From Flavobacteriales bacterium (GTDB lineage Bacteria > Bacteroidota > Bacteroidia > Flavobacteriales_F > PHOS-HE28), in NCBI GenBank assembly GCA_016715895.1, contig JADJXH010000003.1:744001-808000 (forward strand): a DNA stretch of 64,000 bases, read 5' to 3'. A model generated the notes under the pieces. It made no database searches. It was not told the DNA's origin and saw only the letters and a list, made by a program, of their open reading frames with translations. The position numbers and the translations under genes are program-made. Shown in pieces: positions 18,366-27,028 of the stretch; within the stretch, counting starts at the first letter, position 1; every line of letters begins with the position of its first letter.

Positions 18366-19046
18366 ATGCCACGCGCTCCCCTCCTCTTTCTGGCCACGAT
18401 CTGTGCGGGTGCGGTACAGGCCCAGACCTGGCATGGCCCGCGGCTGGGCCTGGGCATGGCCACGGTGAACGCCGGGCAGTTCCTGGCGTGGACCGGCCTG
18501 CCCAAGTTCGGTCCCATCGGCGGCTACAGCTTCGACTTCAAGATGAACGGGCAGGTGAGCCTGATGGTGGAGCCAATGTACGTGGCCAAGGGCAGCCTGG
18601 TGCAGGCCGCGCAGTTCAGGCAGACCACCCGCACCACGCTGCACTACGTGGAGCTGCCCTTCGTGCTCAAGGTGTCGGTGAACAAGAACCCGCAGGGCCT
18701 CTTCCTAGGCGGCGGCCTGGTGCCGGGCTACCTGCTCAGCGGGCGCGAACAGGTGACCCAGGATGGCCAGGAGCTGATCGACCGCGGCATCAACACGGAG
18801 AACATCCGGCGCACGCAGTTCAGCATCTGCCTGGGCTTGGGCTGGGAGAAGGGTCCCTTCGAGCTCGAGGTGCGCGGCACCAACAGCATCACGCCGTTCG
18901 ACACGGTGGTGCGGCGGCAGAACCTGGTGATCGGCCTTCACGCCACCTTCCGCTTCCGCCCCAAGCCGAAGGACGAGGCCCCGGAGGACGAGGAGGAACC
19001 CACCGAGGACGACTACTACGAGAAGGACGGCGGCAAGCGCAAGTGA
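18366..19046 (+). CDS. Outer-membrane beta-barrel protein (PorT-like family)
   Basis: 226 residues. The signal peptide (about 1-19, ending AVQAQ) fixes the start at the ATG at 18366, which lies 5 nt after a CATCTTCG box. Alternating strands typical of the small barrel family follow: GPRLGLGMATVNAG, YSFDFKMNGQVSLMVEPMY, TLHYVELPFVLKVS, LGGGLVPGYLLSG and FSICLGLGWEKGPFELEVRG. The C-terminal 30 residues are a charged Glu/Asp/Lys tail after the last strand, which is unusual. Function unknown beyond membership of the OMP_b-brl/PorT fold. Confidence 0.85.
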   Translation: MPRAPLLFLATICAGAVQAQTWHGPRLGLGMATVNAGQFLAWTGLPKFGPIGGYSFDFKMNGQVSLMVEPMYVAKGSLVQAAQFRQTTRTTLHYVELPFVLKVSVNKNPQGLFLGGGLVPGYLLSGREQVTQDGQELIDRGINTENIRRTQFSICLGLGWEKGPFELEVRGTNSITPFDTVVRRQNLVIGLHATFRFRPKPKDEAPEDEEEPTEDDYYEKDGGKRK

Positions 19047-19077
19047 CCGGCCGCGATCTTCCGGATACCTTGCCGCG

Positions 19078-19728
19078 ATGCCCTTCACCACCGCCTCCTC
19101 CCCCACGCGCGTTCCCTTCGCCGAGAACCCGCTGCTCAAAGCCTTCGCCGGTGCGTTCGCGCTGATCTGGGCGTGGACCTTCATCGGCACCACCGACCGC
19201 GCCAACTGGATCACCGAGAACGCGCTCACCATCCTGTTCGTGGGCGGCCTGGTCCTCACCCACCGCCGCTTCCGCTTCAGCGACCTCAGCTACACCCTGA
19301 TGTTCGTGTACATCCTGCTGCACGTGTATGGCGCCATGTACACCTATGCGGAGAACCCGCTGGGCTACTGGCTGCAGGACCTCTTCGGCAGCGCGCGGAA
19401 CCACTACGACCGCATCGTGCACTTCAGCTTCGGCTTCCTGCTGGCCTACCCGATGCGCGACCACTTCAGGAACCACTTCCAATGGCCGACCTGGGTGTGC
19501 TGGGTGCTGCCGGTGGAGATCACCATGAGCTTCAGCGCCGCCTACGAACTGATCGAGTGGGCCGTGGCCGATGTGTTCTTCCCCGCGCAGGGCCACGCCT
19601 ACCTGGGCTCGCAGGGCGACATCTGGGATGCGCAGAAGGACATGGCCCTGGCCTTCAGCGGTGCGGTGCTGGCGATGGTGCTGTGGAGCGCCGCCAGGCG
19701 GCTGACCCAGAGCTCTCGAAAAGGGTGA
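19078..19728 (+). CDS. DUF2238-family integral membrane protein
   Basis: 216 residues with about six transmembrane segments. It carries the hallmarks of DUF2238 (YjdF-like): HYDRIVHFSFGFLLAYPMRD, SAAYELIEW and the near-C-terminal GDIWDAQKDMALA. Members are uncharacterised inner-membrane proteins. A TACCTTGC box ends 4 nt before the ATG, so the mRNA may have almost no leader. It follows the barrel gene by 31 bp. Confidence 0.9.
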   Translation: MPFTTASSPTRVPFAENPLLKAFAGAFALIWAWTFIGTTDRANWITENALTILFVGGLVLTHRRFRFSDLSYTLMFVYILLHVYGAMYTYAENPLGYWLQDLFGSARNHYDRIVHFSFGFLLAYPMRDHFRNHFQWPTWVCWVLPVEITMSFSAAYELIEWAVADVFFPAQGHAYLGSQGDIWDAQKDMALAFSGAVLAMVLWSAARRLTQSSRKG

Positions 19729-19736
19729 AACTGAGC

Positions 19737-20180
19737 TTATAGCCTGAATACCATCCCCCCCAGCACGAGAACGATCACAAGCGCATGGATCGCAAGGAAT
19801 GCGACACCAACGAGATTCCACCCGCGTCGATCGCCCCGCCGGATCGCGCTCATGGCTCTGCCCCCGGCCCAAGCGACCGATACGACACCAACCAGCAACT
19901 GGACGAATAGAAGGATCGGTTGGCCCACGAAATGCGCGGGGCCAAGGGCCGGTTCTCCGGTAGCTTCCGTGGTCCTGATGACCTCCTCCGCCGGAAGCCA
20001 GAACCCGAGATAGAGGACGAGCGACGTGAGCATGATCGACAGCACCGTGCTGAGCAGCACAGCCTTGAGAGGATGTAGGTCAGGTCGGAGGAGGCGCAAC
20101 ATCAGATGTACCGCCAACCCATGATTGGCCAGTAGGAATCCGGTGCCGAACAGGAACAACAGGATGAGGACGGCCAGCAT
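19737..20180 (-). CDS. Small integral membrane protein, function unknown
   Basis: 147 residues with about four hydrophobic segments (near 1-18, 40-62, 85-105 and 122-145). Charged loops include RRGDRRGWN. No family recognised. It is separated by 3 bp from the upstream DUF4442 gene on the same strand, so the two are probably co-transcribed. Its GC content is slightly lower than that of its neighbours. Confidence 0.75.
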   Translation of the reverse strand: MLAVLILLFLFGTGFLLANHGLAVHLMLRLLRPDLHPLKAVLLSTVLSIMLTSLVLYLGFWLPAEEVIRTTEATGEPALGPAHFVGQPILLFVQLLVGVVSVAWAGGRAMSAIRRGDRRGWNLVGVAFLAIHALVIVLVLGGMVFRL

Positions 20181-20183
20181 GTG

Positions 20184-20690
20184 TCACACCTTCGTCCGCA
20201 CCTGGTCCCAGCGTTTCACCTGCCACACCACGGTGCCGGTGGCCAGGTGGTTGCCACTGCGGTCATGGAGTTCCACGGTGCTGCTGTGCTCCACGGCCGC
20301 CTGATCCTGGAGCGGTCGCACCACCTCGTCGGCGATCGCTGCGGCGCTCGGCGCACAGCGGGCCACTGCGGCTTGCTTCGCCTGGTAGTGGTACTGCATG
20401 TGCAGGCTGCGCATGATCAGGCGGTACTGCCTGGGATCGAGCTGCTCCAGCACGCTAAGCCCGCTACACATCTCGGCGGCCGTGGCCAGGCAGCAGGCAT
20501 GGATGCCCTTGATGTGGTTGCGGTTGATGCGCCAGTACGGGATGTGCACGCTGATCCCGCCTTCCGGAAGCGGCACCACCTTGAAGCCGTGCGGCCGGTT
20601 GAAGGGGATCATCCACGGCAGCAAGGCATTGAGCTTCCAGCGCGTGAACGCGGACGTGCGGGCCTGAGCGAGGAAGGTGGGCAGGTGCAT
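20184..20690 (-). CDS. DUF4442 hotdog-fold protein (acyl-CoA thioesterase-like)
   Basis: 168 residues. The pattern FNRPHGFKVVPLPEGGISVHIPYWRINRNHIKGIHACCLATAAEMCSGL matches DUF4442 (YiiD_C-like hotdog domains), in which the central helix carries the likely active-site region. Acyl thioester hydrolysis is the family-level guess. The start at 20690 is the first ATG after a low-complexity tract that lies directly upstream. Confidence 0.82.
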   Translation of the reverse strand: MHLPTFLAQARTSAFTRWKLNALLPWMIPFNRPHGFKVVPLPEGGISVHIPYWRINRNHIKGIHACCLATAAEMCSGLSVLEQLDPRQYRLIMRSLHMQYHYQAKQAAVARCAPSAAAIADEVVRPLQDQAAVEHSSTVELHDRSGNHLATGTVVWQVKRWDQVRTKV

Positions 20691-20730
20691 GGCGACTAAC
20701 GTGAGGGCAAGAGGGAATGGTGGAGGGGCG

Positions 20731-20772
20731 GGAAGGAAGAAGGAACAAGTAAGAAGAACCAAGGAACAAGAG
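20731..20772 (+). repeat. Purine-rich word-repeat tract (AAGGAACAAG type)
   Basis: A low-complexity tract built from variants of GGAAGAAGGAACAAG and ACCAAGGAACAAG, just upstream of the DUF4442 start. A similar tract occurs at 22444-22486 on the opposite strand, so the IS and the four-helix-bundle gene lie between two inverted tracts. Confidence 0.7.
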
Positions 20773-20840
20773 GGCTCACGACACGGTGAAGACAGGATCG
20801 AGCACAGATGATGACTAAGCCTGAAGCCAACATGGAGTTA

Positions 20841-20852
20841 TTGATCCGGCAT
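20841..20852 (+). repeat. Left terminal inverted repeat of the IS630 element
   Basis: TTGATCCGGCAT, preceded by TA; exact inverted match to the right end. Confidence 0.9.
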
Positions 20853-20896
20853 CGATATAGCGGACGATCGGCACGATCTGTGGATCTTGCCGAGGC

Positions 20897-21932
20897 ATGC
20901 GCGAGAACGACTCCAGGAAGCTGTCGATGCCCGAGCTCAATGAGCGTCGTAGGCAGGCGGTGCAATGCAGGCTCAAGGGCATGGGCCTGAAGGAAACGGC
21001 CGAACTCTGTGGCATGTCCCGCAACACGGTGAACGAAGCTTGGCAACGGTACAAGGCCGGTGGCTGGAAGGCCATTCGTGTGTGGAAGACCGGTCGCCCG
21101 GTGGGCAAGGGACGCATCCTGACAAGTGAGCAGGAGAAGGAGACACAACGGCTGATCCGTGACAGAACGCCCGATCAGTTGAAAATGCCTTATGCGTTGT
21201 GGAACCGGCAAGCGGTGCGCGAGCTGATCGAGCGGCGCTACGACCGCAAGCTGGCCATACGCAGTGTGGGGCTCTATCTGGAGCGCTGGGGATTTACGCC
21301 GCAGAAGCCACTGCGCAAGGCCTACGAGCAGCGACCGGAGGCGGTGCGCAAGTGGCTGCACGAGGATTATCCGGCCATCCGTGCACGTGCCAAGGCTGAA
21401 GGTGCCGTGATCCACTGGGGCGATGAGACCGGTCTGCGCAGTGATGACGTTCGCGGGCGCAGCTACTCCCTGCGAGGCCACACTCCCGTGGTCAGGGTGA
21501 ACCACAACCGCCACGGCTGTTCGGTGATCTCCACGGTGACCAATCGCGGGGAAATGCGCTGGATGGTCTTCAAGGGCGCACTGAACAGCAGCATCCTGAT
21601 CGGCTTTCTGAGAAGACTGGTCAAGGATAGCGACAACAAGGTGTTCCCTGATCTTGGACAACCTCAGGGTCCACCACAGCAAGCCGGTCAAGGAATGGCT
21701 CGAGGAGCATCTGGAGAGCATCGAGGTCTTCCACCTGCCGAGTTATTCGCCCGAACTCAACCCGGTGGAAGTAGCGAACGCAGCGCTGAAGGATGCCGTC
21801 ACCAAGCACGCTCCAGCACGCAAGAAGGGGCAGCTTGAACTCTTCACATCACGCTTCCTGCGTTCCCTCCAGCGACACCCCAAGCGCATCATCGCACTGT
21901 TCCAGAAAGACACCGTTCGTTACGCAGCCTGA
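20897..21932 (+). pseudogene. IS630-family transposase, frameshifted
   Basis: The first frame (ATG at 20897) encodes an N-terminal helix-turn-helix (RLKGMGLKETAELCGMSRNTV), a winged-helix segment with Leu/Trp-rich repeats, and the first catalytic Asp in HWGDETGL. The reading frame must shift forward one nucleotide near 21645-21650 (within TTCCCTG) to continue as VFLILDNLRVHHSK, which carries the second Asp, and SYSPELNPVE, which carries the catalytic Glu. It ends at 21932. All three DDE residues are therefore present across two frames. An extra C in the CCC run explains the break; no classical slippery heptamer is visible. Programmed frameshifting is known in IS630 elements but is not supported here. 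Confidence 0.85.
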
Positions 21933-21945
21933 GTCCAGATCATGA

Positions 21946-21957
21946 ATGCCGGATCAA
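21946..21957 (-). repeat. Right terminal inverted repeat of the IS630 element
   Basis: ATGCCGGATCAA followed by TA; exact inverted match to the left end. Confidence 0.9.
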
Positions 21958-21966
21958 TAAAAGTGG

Positions 21967-22341
21967 TCAATTCCTGCGGGCGCTCCGCTCTTCAGCGGTT
22001 CGTACAGCAGTGGCGAAGATCGCGACCAATTCAGAAGCCTCCTGCCTGACGGTGGACACCCATGGGAGGTCCGGATGGAGGCGAGCTCCGTGAATGATGC
22101 GAAGTGCCATGTGGGCCTCGCGAAGCTCCTTGAACACGATCTTGATCTTGTTGGTGAAATCACGGTGGCTCGCGCCGCCTTGGCTCTCCGCATAGTTCAG
22201 GGCCGCAGACCCGCTCGCCCGTAGCAACTGGTCCGCATAGAACCGGCCGGCCGGGGTACCCGGCATCTTCTCGGTCACCAACACACCGGACACGGCGAAC
22301 CTTTCCAGTCGGGTCTCCAGGTCTTTTTGTTTCTTCTCCAT
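21967..22341 (-). CDS. Four-helix-bundle protein (S23/bAvd-like)
   Basis: 124 residues of the 23S rRNA intervening-sequence/bAvd-like four-helix-bundle family. The signature YADQLLRASGSAALNYAESQGGASHRDFTNKIKIVFKELREAHMALRII is clear. The same fold is found in the accessory variability determinant of diversity-generating retroelements, but no reverse transcriptase or template/variable repeat is present. The function of free-standing members is unknown. The stop lies 8 bp from the IS630 right end. Confidence 0.9.
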   Translation of the reverse strand: MEKKQKDLETRLERFAVSGVLVTEKMPGTPAGRFYADQLLRASGSAALNYAESQGGASHRDFTNKIKIVFKELREAHMALRIIHGARLHPDLPWVSTVRQEASELVAIFATAVRTAEERSARRN

Positions 22342-22443
22342 GGTCGATCACTTCATTTCCACCCTTCGCATCCGGTCCTGTGGTCCGATCCGATCGGGCA
22401 GCGAACGCATCAGGCCGGTCGTGGCGGTCAGTTCTTCGATCTT

Positions 22444-22486
22444 CCCCCTTTGTCCTTTGTCCTTGGTCCTTCCTTCTTCCTATGGT
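22444..22486 (-). repeat. Purine-rich word-repeat tract (opposite orientation)
   Basis: On the minus strand the tract reads GGAAGAAGGAAGGACC and then AAGGACAAAGGACAAAGG. It begins at the end of the MazG-like gene and mirrors the tract at 20731-20772. Confidence 0.7.
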
Positions 22487-22893
22487 CCAAGGATCCGCGC
22501 GATATCCGGAGGAAAATAGGCCGGTCCCTTCATCACCTTGCCATCGTCACGGCGAATGGGTCGGCCGTCGGCGCCGAGCTTGCTCATGTTGCTGCGTTGG
22601 ATCTCGCGGAACACCTCGTCGATCTTGTGCTCCAGCCCATGCTTGAGCAAGGTGCCGCAGAGGATGTAGAGGATGTCGCCGAGGGCATCGGCCACCTCCA
22701 CCAGATCGCCGCGCAGGGCCGCCTCCAGGTACTCCTCGTTCTCCTCGCGGATCAGCTTGTAGCGCAACAGGGCGTCGCGGTCGCCGATGGCCGCTGTGGG
22801 TGCCTCGGCATTGGGGATGCCGAACGCGTCGTGGAAGCTGCGCACGTGGCCGATGGCCTCGGCGAGGGTGAGGGGAACGGAAGGGGTGCTCAT
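22480..22893 (-). CDS. MazG-like nucleotide pyrophosphohydrolase (PRA-PH superfamily)
   Basis: 137 residues. All-alpha NTP pyrophosphohydrolase motifs are visible: LIREENEEYLEAALRGDLVEVADALGDILYILCG contains the EENEE and ExxD metal-binding acidic residues. VFREIQRSNMSKLGADGRPIRRDDGKVMKGPAYFPPDI is characteristic of the subgroup in Bacteroidota and phages. It probably hydrolyses (d)NTPs as a housecleaning enzyme. The ATG at 22893 lies 5 nt after a TACCTTCG box. Confidence 0.92.
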   Translation of the reverse strand: MSTPSVPLTLAEAIGHVRSFHDAFGIPNAEAPTAAIGDRDALLRYKLIREENEEYLEAALRGDLVEVADALGDILYILCGTLLKHGLEHKIDEVFREIQRSNMSKLGADGRPIRRDDGKVMKGPAYFPPDIARILGP

Positions 22894-22898
22894 GCGAT

Positions 22899-22906
22899 CG
22901 AAGGTA
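22899..22906 (-). promoter_or_regulatory. -7 box of the MazG-like gene
   Basis: The minus strand reads TACCTTCG 5 nt before the ATG. If functional, transcription would start at or next to the start codon. Confidence 0.45.
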
Positions 22907-22929
22907 GAGGCTCCGGCAGGACGGGTTCT

Positions 22930-23370
22930 TCACGAATGCGGAAACCACCCCGTACCCCTCCTTGTGCGGAGCAGCGAGCGATCGCTGCTCAGGAGGGGGC
23001 TTGATCCCGTGAACGCCCCTCCTGCGCGTGGAACGCTCCACGTCGACCCAACACGTCTTCGCGTGCCTGGCTTTGCAGGCGAAGCGATCTCCCCGGTAGA
23101 GATCGGATCACAGGCCAGGGAGATCGCCACGCATCCCTTCGGGCTGCTCGCGATGACGGCAAGGGAAGTGATCGCTGCTCAGGAGGGGCTATTGCATGAA
23201 CGCCCCTCCTGCGCGTGGAAGGCTCCACGCGCCGGGCAAGGAGGGGTCAGGGGAGGTTTCACCTCAGTCATGCCGCATTCTTCATGAAAGCGGAAACCAC
23301 CCCGTACCCCTCCTTGATGGGAGCAGCGAGCGATCGCTGCTCAGAAGGGGGCTTGAGCTGAGTGCTCATG
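22930..23370. repeat. Dispersed composite repeat, several partial copies
   Basis: This gene-free region is made of repeated blocks. Block 1 (GCGGAAACCACCCCGTACCC) occurs near 22938 and again near 23290. Block 2 starts GATCGCTGCTCAGGAGGGG and runs through CCCCTCCTGCGCGTGGAA; it lies at 22980-23042 and 23170-23229, and is truncated at 23331-23360. Block 3 at about 23050-23165 contains an inverted pair, GCGATCTCCC and GGGAGATCGC, followed by CTCGCGATGACG. Blocks 2 and 3 recur at 27467-27640. The internal hairpins suggest a palindromic REP-like family. No protein is supported here. Confidence 0.75.
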
Positions 23371-23434
23371 CGCCCCAACGCCGAGGGCCGCCCCGCGATC
23401 GCGAAGCGGCCCCTGACCCATGTTGTGCACAAGC

Positions 23435-25756
23435 CTATCGTGCCACCTTCACCGCCTTCTTCACCACGAAGCTGTCGTTGAGGTACAGCGTGACGTGGTA
23501 GGTGCCGGGCGCGAGATCCGTGGTGGTCCAGTCGTGGGTGTAGGCACCGGCCTCACGCATGGCCTCCTCCAGCACCTCCAGCCGCTTGCCGCTGGCATCG
23601 CTCACCTCCAGCCGCGTGCGGCCCGGCGTGGCCAGTGTGTACCGCAGCTGCGTGTGGTCCGCCACCGGGTTGGGCACGATGAACAGATCGGTGCGCAGGG
23701 CCTCGCCTGCACCTGCGCCCGCCCCTGCCCCTGGGCTCATGCTGCGCCCATCCGTGCTGCCGTGGTCCGCGCAGCAGCTCGCCAGGTCCTGCTGCACGGC
23801 CGCCAGTTGGTCCTGCAAGGTGCTGATGGTGGTCTGCTGCTCCTTGAACGCCGCCACGAGCAACGGGATCATCGCCGTGTAATTGATGCCCTCCACATCC
23901 ATTTCCGGATGCACCACATTGCCGAGGCTGTCCAGCTCAGCGGGGACTTTCGTGCTGCTCACGACGGCCGGGATCACCTGCGCCACTTCCTGCGCCATGA
24001 AGCCGTATTGCTGCCCGCTCGGGAGGTACAATCGCGGATACTGAGCGCTTTGGTAGGTGTACGTCCGTGGCGCCAGCTGTCCCAGCAGATCGGCCGCATC
24101 CGGTCCTTCGATGTCCTCCACATTGGTCTTGATGTCGGCGTCCGAGAAGATGAAGGTCCCGTTGTTCCACATGCTGCCGGTGACCTGAACGCGACCAGCG
24201 AAGTAGCCCGCCCAATGATTGGTGAGCGTATCGCCCACCTGGCCATACACTGCGATGTTGGTGCTTGAGGTCGCCCCATCCACTCGGCTCCACACCCCAT
24301 GGTTCGTGGAGCTGCTGCCTGTGCTATACACGTAGGTCCGAACGCCGATGTTGTTCTGGCTCGTCCCGGTGCCTTGCACATAGGTCTCCACGCCGCGGTT
24401 CGTCGCCGAGGTGCCTGTTCCGTAAGCCTCGAACTGTCCACCCCAGTTCTCTGCACTGGCGGCATTGTCCGTAGCGCGCGAGAAGACACCTCTGTTCTCA
24501 TCGACCACGCCACCGGAGGCTACTGATGCATCAAGCGACAACGCCCTGTTCTGACCCACCTCACCGGAAGGATTCGCGAAACCCTCCATCCCATAGTTGT
24601 CCACAGAAGTGACCCCACTTGGCGTGAATGCGGTGCCTTGGATCCCAACGTTCCGATCTTCTCCGTTGGCCGCCTCGGCACGCACACCGATACAAGAGGC
24701 ACCTGCACCATTGGTTCCCGTTGGGATCTCCGTGCGCACGAAAATACCTCGGTTGGACAAGCCGGAATGCGGGGTGTTCTCAATGACGTTGAGCTTCGTT
24801 CCACCCGCCGGGCTGTTCGTGCCGATCCCGACGTTATCCTCTCCATCCGGGCAGTCCGGGTCCGACGCGCCCACCGCCGTCCACACGTGGTTGGGGTTCG
24901 GATTGGCGCCCATGGTCCATTCGCAATTATCCGGTAGCGCCGCGATGTTCTGCCAGCCCAGCACCCCATCCTCGTTCACCACCACGTACTTGTCCGCGGT
25001 GTCCATCACCGCCTCGTTCGGCAACTGGCGGATCCGCACCCGACCGTCCACCACGTCCACCCGCTCTTCGGGTTCAGTGATGGTCGGGTCGGATAGGTTG
25101 GCCGCGTAGAAGTCACCGATGCCCACATTCACCTCATCCGGCGTCACCGGATACAGCCGCATGCCTTCCAAACCTTCTTCGCTGTAGGCCCCGGAAGCGC
25201 TGGAGCTGCTGTAGCCGCTGGTGAACAGGAAGCGCAAGCGGTCCGGGCCGTACCAGGTGGCCGGGTTGTCGCTCCAGTGGATCACCATGTCCGTCTTGTC
25301 GCTGGCGTTCGCCTTCTGCCCCACGTAGCTGTGGTCGCCGTTGCCCGTGATCGTCATGCCCACCTTCATCCACGGGCGGTCGCTGTCGGACTGGGTGCTA
25401 TTGGTGGCCGCCGCCAGATGCAGCAGGCTGTATGGCCCGTTGGCCCCGCTCAGGAAGTTGGCGATGTCCGGGCTCAGCAACATCCACCCGTTCGCCGTCT
25501 TGGCCCCAAAGCTGGAGTTCACCACGTAGCTCTCCGTCGGGTTCAGTTCCACCCGTTGGATGCTATCCGTCCAGAACTCGATCTCATGGTTGCCGTTGTG
25601 GCGGACCTCCAAGGGGAACGTGGTAAGCCCATCGCAGCCGACATAGTCTCCTACGAAGGGGTTGTTGCTTGCCGTTGACACCTGTGCCCGCCCGCTTTGC
25701 AGCGCAAGCACACCTAAGGCCAGCACTACCGGCCTGAAGAACTTCTTCTTGTTCAT
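23435..25756 (-). CDS. Secreted protein with peptidase S74 (tail-fibre chaperone) domain and T9SS type A sorting domain
   Basis: 773 residues with a signal peptide (MNKKKFFRPVVLALGVLALQSGRAQ). A long region of Gly/Ser/Thr-rich, repetitive beta structure runs from about 250 to 520 (GVETYVQGTGTSQNNIGVRTYV and similar). The S74 intramolecular chaperone domain lies at about 535-650: FIFSDADIKTNVEDI, PRTYTYQ, QQYGFMAQEVAQVIPAVV and the coiled coil AAFKEQQTTISTLQDQLAAVQQ. A type A sorting domain closes the protein (IVPNPVADHTQLRYTL, LAPGTYHVTLYLND). The S74 domain drives trimerisation and self-cleavage in phage fibres; here it probably helps a secreted trimer to form. It follows the 25798-26823 gene by 41 bp. 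Confidence 0.92.
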   Translation of the reverse strand: MNKKKFFRPVVLALGVLALQSGRAQVSTASNNPFVGDYVGCDGLTTFPLEVRHNGNHEIEFWTDSIQRVELNPTESYVVNSSFGAKTANGWMLLSPDIANFLSGANGPYSLLHLAAATNSTQSDSDRPWMKVGMTITGNGDHSYVGQKANASDKTDMVIHWSDNPATWYGPDRLRFLFTSGYSSSSASGAYSEEGLEGMRLYPVTPDEVNVGIGDFYAANLSDPTITEPEERVDVVDGRVRIRQLPNEAVMDTADKYVVVNEDGVLGWQNIAALPDNCEWTMGANPNPNHVWTAVGASDPDCPDGEDNVGIGTNSPAGGTKLNVIENTPHSGLSNRGIFVRTEIPTGTNGAGASCIGVRAEAANGEDRNVGIQGTAFTPSGVTSVDNYGMEGFANPSGEVGQNRALSLDASVASGGVVDENRGVFSRATDNAASAENWGGQFEAYGTGTSATNRGVETYVQGTGTSQNNIGVRTYVYSTGSSSTNHGVWSRVDGATSSTNIAVYGQVGDTLTNHWAGYFAGRVQVTGSMWNNGTFIFSDADIKTNVEDIEGPDAADLLGQLAPRTYTYQSAQYPRLYLPSGQQYGFMAQEVAQVIPAVVSSTKVPAELDSLGNVVHPEMDVEGINYTAMIPLLVAAFKEQQTTISTLQDQLAAVQQDLASCCADHGSTDGRSMSPGAGAGAGAGEALRTDLFIVPNPVADHTQLRYTLATPGRTRLEVSDASGKRLEVLEEAMREAGAYTHDWTTTDLAPGTYHVTLYLNDSFVVKKAVKVAR

Positions 25757-25797
25757 GGTCTTTCGAGTTTGTTGACAACTGAAAGACCGGACTTCAA

Positions 25798-26823
25798 CTA
25801 CTCGATCAACACGAACTTGAACGAATGACTTCCTCCCTTTGCCTGCAGCCTTAGCACATAGGATCCTCGCGGCCAGTTCCGCACATCGAGCCGTAGCATG
25901 TCGCTCCCGCTATGGCCCTGCCAGGTCAAACGCCCCAAGGCATCCACTACCCACACCTCCGCATCAATGCCGACACCGCGCAGCCAAACCTCGTCTTGCG
26001 CTGGGTTCGGGTAAGGTCGGGGCAGGGCGAACGGGTCATCTTGTGATCCGGCCAAGGCCAGCGGGCAGCCCAGCGGATCGGTGCTTACGCACACGTTGTC
26101 GATCAACGTGTACGCTTTCGGCAACCATGCGTACTGCGCAAAGTGCGCCGTATCCGTCAGCGCATTGCTGAAGTGGTTGCCCAGCATCACATACTGGTAC
26201 GCACTATCGGCCACGAAGCTGCCGCTCACCAGCACCCAGTTCACCGTATCGGCGATCACCCAGGGGTGGTACACATGGGCGAAATTGCCCGGCACCGGCC
26301 AGGCATCACCGATGGACCAGGGGCGGGGCTGCATGGTGAAAAGCGCTCCGATATGGCTGGTTGCGATATAGGCCTGTGGATTCGGCTCAGTACCGTTCCA
26401 TGCGGCATTGGCATAGAAGCTCACGTAGTAGGTCTGGCCGATCACCAAGGGCTGTAGCAATTCGGCCATGACATACTCCCGCAAACCGGTCGGCAATTGA
26501 TAGGTCACCAAGCCCACGAAGTACTCACCGTCCTGCGGGTATTGGTAGGTGACGTAGCTCTGCGGGATGCCGTTGCCACTTCCATTGGGCAAGCAGCCTT
26601 GGTAGTAGTCCGGCGAGCCGCTGGCGGAGAACCAGCCTAGGGGGCCTTCGGTATCGGTGTAGAAGCCCAGCACGGCGAGACAGGTATCGTGATCCTCGAA
26701 AGATCCGTTCGCAACGAGATTGCCCTGCGCTTCGCAGCGGAGAGCAGCCATGAACCCCAAGCAGCCCAGCATCAAGCCGAAGCAGGTACCAGGCCACCTG
26801 AGGATCATCGCTTTGGAGGTCAT
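25798..26823 (-). CDS. Secreted protein with T9SS type A sorting domain
   Basis: 341 residues. A signal peptide (about 1-33, ending RCEAQ) is followed by NLVANGSFEDHDTC, the start of a jelly-roll, carbohydrate-binding-like domain. It ends with a normal type A C-terminal domain (PRPYPNPAQDEVWLRG, GSYVLRLQAKGGSHSFKFVLIE). No catalytic motif is seen. It is probably a surface protein co-transcribed with the S74 protein downstream. Confidence 0.85.
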   Translation of the reverse strand: MTSKAMILRWPGTCFGLMLGCLGFMAALRCEAQGNLVANGSFEDHDTCLAVLGFYTDTEGPLGWFSASGSPDYYQGCLPNGSGNGIPQSYVTYQYPQDGEYFVGLVTYQLPTGLREYVMAELLQPLVIGQTYYVSFYANAAWNGTEPNPQAYIATSHIGALFTMQPRPWSIGDAWPVPGNFAHVYHPWVIADTVNWVLVSGSFVADSAYQYVMLGNHFSNALTDTAHFAQYAWLPKAYTLIDNVCVSTDPLGCPLALAGSQDDPFALPRPYPNPAQDEVWLRGVGIDAEVWVVDALGRLTWQGHSGSDMLRLDVRNWPRGSYVLRLQAKGGSHSFKFVLIE

Positions 26824-26969
26824 TGTTCTGTTCGTGTTGACCGGGGTAGCTGGCCCGGTCCTCTTCCGCTCCGTTCAAGCCCTTGTCCGTCGCGGGTTGC
26901 GGCAAGGCTCCGCAGAACAGCCGTGTATGCACGGCCGGGTGCTGCCTGGTGGGCTCTGCGGTGGCATCC

Positions 26970-26977
26970 TATCTTCG
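26970..26977 (+). promoter_or_regulatory. Plus-strand -7 box of a possible short transcript
   Basis: TATCTTCG on the plus strand, about 80 nt before the hairpin at 27029-27058. No coding gene follows. Confidence 0.3.
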
Positions 26978-27028
26978 CGCTAGTTCGTGTTCATCTTCTT
27001 TCGCGAGTTGGTGGGACATGAGTGACCA

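Larger units (their letters stand above)
20841..21957 (+). mobile_element. IS630-family insertion sequence, 1,117 bp
   Basis: The element is bounded by perfect 12-bp terminal inverted repeats, TTGATCCGGCAT at the left and ATGCCGGATCAA at the right, and flanked by TA on both sides (20839-20840 and 21958-21959). TA target duplication is the hallmark of IS630/Tc1-mariner elements. It encodes a single DDE transposase interrupted by a frameshift. It landed 8 bp beyond the stop of the four-helix-bundle gene, so no neighbouring gene is obviously broken. Confidence 0.92.

Noticed and set aside
21640..21660. Programmed frameshift of the IS630 transposase
   Set aside because: No A-rich slippery heptamer or stop-assisted +1 site; a single extra C explains it better. 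Kept as a testable alternative only.
21967..22341. Diversity-generating retroelement, suggested by the bAvd-like four-helix-bundle protein
   Set aside because: No reverse transcriptase and no template/variable repeat pair in the surrounding sequence.
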